From Microcystis aeruginosa Ma_SC_T_19800800_S464 (lineage in GTDB: Bacteria > Cyanobacteriota > Cyanobacteriia > Cyanobacteriales > Microcystaceae), in the NCBI GenBank assembly GCA_007095785.1, contig SFBL01000130.1, positions 1-44,218 of the forward strand: DNA of 44,218 nucleotides. Direction: 5' to 3'. Numbering within the stretch: position 1 is the first letter of the stretch; each line of letters starts with the position of its first letter. The notes under the pieces were generated by a model that did no database searches, was not told the origin of the DNA, and saw only the letters and a program-made list of their open reading frames with translations. The position numbers and the translations under genes are program-made. Shown here in pieces: positions 38,929 to 44,218 of the stretch.

Positions 38929-40365
38929 TTAATCCCCAAAATGGGAGATGATTGCATCGGCAAATTCGGAACATTTCAGGGGAGGATTCACGGGAGGTTC
39001 CATCAGACGCGCTAAATCGTAGGTAACTTGTCGATTAGCGATCGCCGCTGCGATGCCTTTTTTAATCAAATCGGCCGCTTCTTGCCATCCCATGTATTCC
39101 AACATCATTACCCCAGAAAGAATCACCGAACCGGGGTTAATTCGGTCTAAACCGGCGTGTTTAGGGGCTGTGCCGTGGGTTGCCTCAAAAATAGCGCAAG
39201 TATCGCCAATATTCGCCCCGGGTCCCATCCCTAAACCACCCACGATCGCCGCTGCCGCGTCGGAGAGATAATCGCCATTCAGGTTCATAGTAGCGAGGAT
39301 CGAGTATTCATCGGGACGGGTTTGGATCTGTTGGAAGATACTATCGGCAATGCGATCGTTGACCATAATTTTATCTTGCCACTGGCCATTACCATGGGTT
39401 TCCCAGATAGCATCGAGAACACTGGTCACTTCTTGGCAGATTTTGGCTTTTTTCTCGTCCGTGAGGGCATCATAACCCGGTTCCACCATGCGGGCGTTAT
39501 CTTCGATGCTCAGATCGGGGTTTTTCTCCTTATTGCTGAGTATCCATGATTCCATCTCGGTGACGCACACATCCCGGAATTCACTTTTAGCTAATTCGTA
39601 ACCCCAATCCCGGAACGCTCCTTCCGTATATTTCATAATGTTACCCTTGTGGACAAGCGTAACTTGATTTTTCGGTTTCGGTAAAGTCAGCGCTCGTTCG
39701 ATCGCCCGGCGGACTAATCTTTGGGAACCCGTCTTACTAATCGGTTTGATCCCGATACCCGCATCGAGGGGAATTTGTTTTTTACCGTGTTCGGGAGTGG
39801 CGGGAATTAGTTCCGTATTGAGATAATTAATCAGTTTATCGGCGATTTCCGTGCCTTGTTTCCATTCGATGCCGAGATAGATATCCTCGGTATTTTCCCG
39901 ATAGACGATGACATCGAGTTTTTCTGGGGTTTTATGGGGGGAAGGGGTTCCCGCATAGTAACGACAGGGACGAACACAGGCATAAAGGTCAAAAATTTGC
40001 CGCAGAGCCACATTCAGGGAACGAATGCCGCCACCGATGGGAGTGGTCAAGGGACCCTTGATGGCAATACCATATTCTTTAATTGCTGTCAAGGTATCTT
40101 GGGGTAGATATTGATAGGTCCCGTAGATTTCGCAAGCTTCATCGCCAGCATAGACTTTAAACCAATGGATTTTCCTTTGACCACCGTAGGCTGTGGCGAT
40201 CGCTGCATCGATAACTTTTTCGGTTGCGGGCCAGATATCGACCCCCGTACCGTCACCACGGATGAAGGGAATGATCGGATCATCGGGAACTAGAGGTTTT
40301 CCCTCAGAAAAAGTAATTGTCGAGCCTGTTGTCGGTGGGGTGATTTTTTCGTAGCTCACAGTCAT
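38929..40365 (-). CDS. icd: NADP-dependent isocitrate dehydrogenase
   Basis: About 478 residues starting at ATG 40365 ([20 protein letters not shown]); this start fits the family better than an upstream codon at 40416. [37 protein letters not shown], the phosphorylation/substrate loop [35 protein letters not shown] and the NADP region [13 protein letters not shown] are all present. It converts isocitrate to 2-oxoglutarate and is the main source of the carbon skeleton for ammonium assimilation in cyanobacteria, where expression commonly responds to nitrogen (NtcA). I did not find a clear NtcA box in the 280-base upstream region by eye. Confidence 0.97.
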   Translation of the reverse strand: MTVSYEKITPPTTGSTITFSEGKPLVPDDPIIPFIRGDGTGVDIWPATEKVIDAAIATAYGGQRKIHWFKVYAGDEACEIYGTYQYLPQDTLTAIKEYGIAIKGPLTTPIGGGIRSLNVALRQIFDLYACVRPCRYYAGTPSPHKTPEKLDVIVYRENTEDIYLGIEWKQGTEIADKLINYLNTELIPATPEHGKKQIPLDAGIGIKPISKTGSQRLVRRAIERALTLPKPKNQVTLVHKGNIMKYTEGAFRDWGYELAKSEFRDVCVTEMESWILSNKEKNPDLSIEDNARMVEPGYDALTDEKKAKICQEVTSVLDAIWETHGNGQWQDKIMVNDRIADSIFQQIQTRPDEYSILATMNLNGDYLSDAAAAIVGGLGMGPGANIGDTCAIFEATHGTAPKHAGLDRINPGSVILSGVMMLEYMGWQEAADLIKKGIAAAIANRQVTYDLARLMEPPVNPPLKCSEFADAIISHFGD

Positions 40366-40647
40366 GGGCTTCCAGAAACAGTATTTATCTATACGTTGGG
40401 AGTCTAGCGCCGTCAATATCTATACTCAGGGATTTTGGGTAATTTCTTAAAGATTCCTTTGCTGGTATCTCCGTCAAAACAACCTAGAGGAAATCTATTT
40501 ATAGCTCAACGTAGCCCATTGTCAAGCTCGTGCGCTCGTTGTTAAAGGCCAAGTTACTCCAATTACTCAAAATTTTATGAAGCATTTGATTAAACACCTA
40601 ACTTGATGGATGACAATGGCTCTATCCCGTTCTAGCTGTCAATAATT

Positions 40648-41274
40648 ATGCAAAGTCTTTTTCAACGTTCCCTAACTCAGACCAATTCTGGGGAAGAAGA
40701 TACCCGTAGTCGTATTCTACAGGCCGCTTTACGTTTATTTGCCGCTAAGGGTTATGAAGGAACCACGACTAAAGACCTAGCAGGAAAGGCAAATGTGGCA
40801 GAAGGAACTTTATTTCGTTATTTTCCCAACAAAAAGGCGATTTTAATTGAAGTGGCCACTAGGGGATGGGTGGATATTCTCACCGACTTGCTGACGGAAT
40901 TGAGCGAAATGGGCAGTTATAAAGCGGTAGCGCAGGTGATGCGACGTAGGGTGTTGAGAATGCGAGAAAATAGCGATTTATTGCGAGTTTGTTTTATAGA
41001 GGCCCAATTTCACCCCGAATTAAAAGAGCGGATTCAATCGGAGGTAATTGCTAAAATGACCGATGTGGCCGAGGCTTTTTTTCAAACAGCGATCGATCGT
41101 GGTATCTATCGTCCCATGAATCCGAAAATTGTCGCCCAAGTTTTTCTAGGAATGTTTGCAATTGCCGGTTTTTCCACTGAAACTATTTTAGATGCCAATG
41201 CTTCCCCCCTTGCTTTACAGGAAATGGCCGAAGGTATTGCCGAAATTTTTCTGAATGGAGTGTTAGTTAAGTAG
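40648..41274 (+). CDS. TetR/AcrR family transcriptional regulator
   Basis: A 208-residue protein with a TetR N-terminal helix-turn-helix: RSRILQAALRLFAAKGYEGT, then TTKDLAGKANVAEGTLFRYF and PNKKAILIEV, in good agreement with the family consensus. The C-terminal helical ligand-binding and dimerisation domain (about 75-205) is of the usual length but of unknown ligand. It is divergent from icd at a distance of 282 bases and upstream of the kinase gene; no obvious target such as an efflux pump is adjacent. It probably represses its own promoter (family knowledge). Confidence 0.93.
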   Translation: MQSLFQRSLTQTNSGEEDTRSRILQAALRLFAAKGYEGTTTKDLAGKANVAEGTLFRYFPNKKAILIEVATRGWVDILTDLLTELSEMGSYKAVAQVMRRRVLRMRENSDLLRVCFIEAQFHPELKERIQSEVIAKMTDVAEAFFQTAIDRGIYRPMNPKIVAQVFLGMFAIAGFSTETILDANASPLALQEMAEGIAEIFLNGVLVK

Positions 41275-41421
41275 GCCGGCAAAATTAATTTCCTAGTCGA
41301 GACTCCGAGACAGCTAATCTAAGGATAGGCGGTTAAAATCCGTTTTAGCTTACTTATGATAAAATGCCTTCAAAGACAGGTAAAGGGAACCTTCAATTAT
41401 TCACCCGATAAAATAGCCGAG

Positions 41422-43269
41422 ATGAAACCCTGTTACTGCATTAATCCCGATTGTTCTCAACCGGAGCATCCGAGTAATAATAACTCGAATACTCGTTACT
41501 GTCAAAGTTGCGGCTCTCAATTGTTGTTAAATGGTAAATATAGAGTAAGTCGGTTATTGAGTGATACGACCGGTTTTGGGGTTGTTTATGAGGTTTTTGA
41601 AGGTTTTACAGCCAAAATCCTCAAGGTATTACAAGAAAAATGGAATAATGAACCGAAGGCAGTGGAATTATTTAAACGGGAATATGACGTTTTATTAGAG
41701 TTGAGTCGTCAAAATGTTACTGGTGTTCCTCAAGCAGATGCCTATTTTCAATATTCCACGAGGGAGGGGAAAATATTACACTGTTTAGTTATGGAAAAAG
41801 TGGAGGGGATTAATTTAGAACAGTGGCTAAAGCAGTATGATAAGTTAAGTCAAAAACGAGCCTTAAAATGGCTGAGAGAAATTACTTTAATTCTCGATAA
41901 AATTCATCAACAAAACTGGCTGCATCGTGATATTAAACCCCCTAATATTATGTTGCGGAATAGTGGCGAGTTGGTGTTAATTGATTTTGGCACAGCAAGG
42001 GAAGAAACCCAAACCTATCACCAAAAGGTAAAAGGTCAACAAGTAACAGGTATTACCTCAGCTGGATATACACCCAATGAACAACAACATGGCCAAGCGG
42101 TAATTCAATCAGATTTTTATGCTTTAGGACGAACTTTTGTACATTTATTAACCGGAAAACATCCTTTAGAAATTTATGATGCGGTTAATGATGTTTTATC
42201 TTGGCGAGAAGAAACGGAAAATATTCACCCGTTATTATTGGATTTTATTGACGAGTTAATGGGAAGATTGCCCAGGAATAGACCGGCTAATGCTAGGGTT
42301 ATTTTACAGCGTTTGGATGAGATTGAACGGCAATTAAAGTCACCTACTATAACTCCTAATAAACCATCTCCACCACCACCAAATCCGCAGCCTGTTGTAA
42401 CTCAAAAACAACCGCCGGTTATGCCTAAGATTAATCCTTCTCCGCCGGTTTCACCTTTAGCTGTACCCCAAAAAACACCAGTACAACCGGTTAAAAAGAA
42501 TAATCTGAGAAACAGAATGATAGCTATTGGTGGAGTTTTGTTATTAGGGATAGGAATAACCCAAGGTTACGGTTATTTAAAATATGAAATATTTCCTGCG
42601 AGTCCTCAATTATTAATATCTGATTTATCTAGTCTTCGCTTTTTAGATAAAACCCTTACTGGTCATTCTGACTGGGTTTTGTCAGTGGTATATAGTCCCG
42701 ATGGCCGCTATTTAGCCAGTGGGAGTGGTGACAATACTATCAAAATTTGGGAGGTAGCAACGGGAAAACAATTGCGTACCCTTACTGGTCATTCTGGCGG
42801 GGTTTTTTTAGTAGTATATAGTCCCGATGGCCGCTATTTAGCTAGTGGGAGTAGTGACAATACTATCAAAATTTGGGAGGTAGCAACGGGAAAACAATTG
42901 CGTACCCTTACTGGTCATTCTAGCCCAGTTTTATCAGTGATATATAGTCCCGATAGCCGCTATTTAGCTAGTGGGAATGGTGACAAAACTATCAAAATTT
43001 GGGAGGTAGCAACAGGAAAACAATTGCGTACTCTTACTGGTCATTCTGGTAGTGTTTGGTCAGTGATATATAGTCCCGATGGCCGCTATTTAGCTAGTGG
43101 GAATGGTGACAAAACTATCAAAATTTGGGAGGTAGCAACGGGAAAACAATTGCGTACTCTTGCCGGTCATTCTAATGTGGTTTGGTCAGTAGTATATAGT
43201 CCCGATGGCCGCTATTTAGCTAGTGGGAGTTGGGACAATACTATCAAAATTTGGCGGGTGGGACGGTAA
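41422..43269 (+). CDS. Membrane Ser/Thr protein kinase with C-terminal WD40 repeats
   Basis: About 615 residues from ATG 41422 (MKPCYCINPDCSQPEHPSNN). The order is an N-terminal four-Cys zinc-ribbon-like module (CYCINPDC, RYCQSCGS); a Hanks-type kinase domain with catalytic HRDIKPPNIM near residue 168 and DFGTAR near 188; a Pro-rich linker (PSPPPPNPQP); one membrane helix (IAIGGVLLLGIGI, about 370-385); and five WD40 repeats. Each repeat is 42 residues (LTGHS..V.SV.YSPDGRYLASGS.D.TIKIWEVATGKQLRT) with a 126-bp period. Family members are sensors or scaffolds in cyanobacterial signalling. Five blades is fewer than the usual seven, so the propeller may be completed by dimerisation or the number may be in flux. 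Substrate unknown. Confidence 0.92.
   Translation: MKPCYCINPDCSQPEHPSNNNSNTRYCQSCGSQLLLNGKYRVSRLLSDTTGFGVVYEVFEGFTAKILKVLQEKWNNEPKAVELFKREYDVLLELSRQNVTGVPQADAYFQYSTREGKILHCLVMEKVEGINLEQWLKQYDKLSQKRALKWLREITLILDKIHQQNWLHRDIKPPNIMLRNSGELVLIDFGTAREETQTYHQKVKGQQVTGITSAGYTPNEQQHGQAVIQSDFYALGRTFVHLLTGKHPLEIYDAVNDVLSWREETENIHPLLLDFIDELMGRLPRNRPANARVILQRLDEIERQLKSPTITPNKPSPPPPNPQPVVTQKQPPVMPKINPSPPVSPLAVPQKTPVQPVKKNNLRNRMIAIGGVLLLGIGITQGYGYLKYEIFPASPQLLISDLSSLRFLDKTLTGHSDWVLSVVYSPDGRYLASGSGDNTIKIWEVATGKQLRTLTGHSGGVFLVVYSPDGRYLASGSSDNTIKIWEVATGKQLRTLTGHSSPVLSVIYSPDSRYLASGNGDKTIKIWEVATGKQLRTLTGHSGSVWSVIYSPDGRYLASGNGDKTIKIWEVATGKQLRTLAGHSNVVWSVVYSPDGRYLASGSWDNTIKIWRVGR
42655..43263 (+). repeat. 126-bp coding tandem repeat (WD40)
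   Basis: CTTACTGGTCATTCT (last copy CTTGCC...) starts at 42655, 42781, 42907, 43033 and 43159, exactly 126 bases apart. The units are nearly identical at the DNA level, differing mainly in the codons after GHS and at SGS/SGN. The last unit is cut short at IKIWRVGR. Confidence 0.92.
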
Positions 43270-43297
43270 AGAAGTCAGAAGTCAAAAGTTAACGCAT

Positions 43298-43696
43298 CTA
43301 CATCAACAAACTATAATCTACATGAAAGAAACGTCCTAATAATTTCGCCTGTTCTTGGGTAATTGACCCTTTTCCCTCAATTAAACTCGAGGCAATTTTG
43401 TCAGAGCCAAGGATTCTGGCTATGTCTTTCTTATTAACGCCTTGCTGCTCCATCAAAAACAATAACATAGAATGAGGTGTGGTTGATTCTTGTAGATAAA
43501 AGCTTTTTTCAAAATTCCCAATTAAAAAAATTAGAAGCTCATAAAGTTCATCTTCTTCGGGAGTTCGCTGCTGACGGTGCATTAATTCTTCCACAATAGC
43601 CAAAGCTTTTTCATTTTCTTCCTCTGTTTTAATAACTTTAGGTAAATGGCGAGCTAGTAATTCTTTGTATTTTTCTGGATTAAAAGTAAGGGTCAT
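43298..43696 (-). CDS. higA: HigA-type antitoxin (helix-turn-helix)
   Basis: A 132-residue protein. The N-terminal part (RHLPKVIKTEEENEKALAIV, then EELMHRQQRTPEEDELYELL) is the long helical region typical of HigA partners of HigB in cyanobacteria. The C-terminal GVNKKDIARILGSDKIASSL and KGSITQEQAKLLGRFFHVDY form a Cro/C1-type helix-turn-helix. It binds HigB and represses the operon. It overlaps the toxin gene by 17 bases, toxin first, the usual higBA order. It is intact and ends 28 bases from the convergent kinase gene. Confidence 0.92.
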   Translation of the reverse strand: MTLTFNPEKYKELLARHLPKVIKTEEENEKALAIVEELMHRQQRTPEEDELYELLIFLIGNFEKSFYLQESTTPHSMLLFLMEQQGVNKKDIARILGSDKIASSLIEGKGSITQEQAKLLGRFFHVDYSLLM

Positions 43697-43979
43697 TTTT
43701 CCATTGCTCCTTATCGTATTCAGCCTGAGTTAAAACATACTTGATATAAATTAGCCGCTTCTGATAATCGATACTGGTTATGAGACGATAACTATTCCCT
43801 TTAATGTTAAAAACAGTAAAGTTACCAACTGCTTCTGCTTTAGGAAATACTGTTTGAACCTCAACTAAATTATACCAAATCCCTTTACTGGCAATTTTAT
43901 ACCAATTCTCTAAAGCCATTCGGGAATCAGCGTGTTTATTCGTAAATTCTCGTAGTCTTCGATAGCTGATGACGTGCAT
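43680..43979 (-). CDS. higB: HigB-type mRNA interferase toxin
   Basis: A 99-residue protein starting MHVISYRRLREFTNKHADSR, the HigB opening. It continues with NWYKIASKGIWYNLVEVQTV, FTVFNIKGNSYRLITSIDY, and ends with YIKYVLTQAEYDKEQWKNDP, all hallmark HigB segments (FNI.GN.YRLI, YI..VLTHAEYD). It cleaves mRNA in ribosomes. Its ATG follows the stop of a decayed upstream frame with no gap, so it may formerly have been translated by read-on from that gene. Its own ribosome-binding site is not obvious. Confidence 0.95.
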   Translation of the reverse strand: MHVISYRRLREFTNKHADSRMALENWYKIASKGIWYNLVEVQTVFPKAEAVGNFTVFNIKGNSYRLITSIDYQKRLIYIKYVLTQAEYDKEQWKNDPYF

Positions 43980-44180
43980 TTATAAAAACAAACATAAATT
44001 ATCTCTGGGGGTGATTCGCTGCCAAAGTTGGTTTTCCATAGGTAATTCAGTTGCCTGTAATCGTCCAATCTTCTCTCCGCCTACTTCTACTATGCACAAT
44101 TCTGTCTTTAGGTCAAGTTGCTTTACAAAACTTCAAGCAATTTCTTGGCAAAATTTAACCCTTAATGTCTCTTTTAGGAG
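43980..44180 (-). pseudogene. Decayed gene end upstream of higB
   Basis: The − strand frame reads LKTELCIVEVGGEKIGRLQA and TELPMENQLWQRITPRDNLCLFL, with TAA at 43980-43982 abutting the higB ATG. About 44 codons upstream an in-frame TGA interrupts, and the frame continues before it as ETLRVKFCQEIA. No good start exists after the TGA. The composition is protein-like; I do not recognise the family. The gene may extend beyond the window. It is best regarded as a relic with a nonsense codon. Confidence 0.45.
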
Positions 44181-44218
44181 GTGATAAGGGATTAAGTGCC
44201 TTGATTGGCGCGGGTTTT

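Noticed and set aside
1-44218. tRNA or rRNA genes
   Set aside because: No cloverleaf-like sequence with a GGTTCGAATC arm and no rRNA signature was found by reading both strands; a covariance search was not possible.

Overview
The window looks like a stretch of cyanobacterial chromosome, most likely Microcystis aeruginosa or a close relative. The evidence is an AT-rich sequence with many HIP1 octamers (GCGATCGC), a ycf34 gene, cyanobacterial families (XisH/XisI, Uma2, Rpn, FkbM, WD40 kinases), many toxin-antitoxin (TA) modules, several MITE families and many gene relics. The species call is inference. No rRNA, tRNA, CRISPR array or complete insertion sequence was seen.

Layout. (1) 1-5.8 kb, accessory: a TPR gene with an in-frame stop, VapC-type relics, a RelB/RelE-like TA pair, xisH-xisI, a duplicated TPR-gene tail split by a MITE, and a single-chain MmeI-type restriction-methylase. 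(2) 5.8-18.4 kb, mostly housekeeping: ycf34, cca, a nitrilase-family amidase, mtnX-like phosphatase, livG-type ATPase, AI-2E-type permease, a membrane protein and a hydrolase-like ORF separated by one in-frame TAG, a frameshifted small membrane protein, a polysaccharide deacetylase-like protein and purH. (3) 18.4-23.5 kb, a TA-rich island: BrnT/BrnA, an unrecognised 193-residue protein, a RelE-type pair, a second BrnT/BrnA pair with a nonsense codon, a MazF-type pair and a truncated antitoxin copy. The modules are separated by two families of composite repeats. One site (23011-23098) folds like an integron attC. (4) 23.5-31.6 kb: a − strand cluster MBOAT acyltransferase, SGNH-like protein and NDH-2 (whose C-terminus comes from a MITE), then FkbM methyltransferase, a lipoprotein, galE and a polyphosphate:AMP phosphotransferase. 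(5) 31.7-44.2 kb: a nucleotidyltransferase-like pair overlapping purN, two tandem Uma2 genes, valS, an Rpn nuclease with a relic of its tail, icd, a TetR regulator, a Ser/Thr kinase with five near-identical WD40 repeats, and higBA next to a decayed gene.

Functional links. purH and purN (purines), icd (2-oxoglutarate supply), valS and cca (translation) are core metabolism. MBOAT plus SGNH-like proteins form a typical pair for O-acylation of an exported glycan; galE and FkbM could also serve surface sugars. The most interesting part is the 18.4-23.5 kb island, which can be read as a decayed integron-like cassette cluster without a visible integrase. Only one attC is structurally convincing, so this is a hypothesis.
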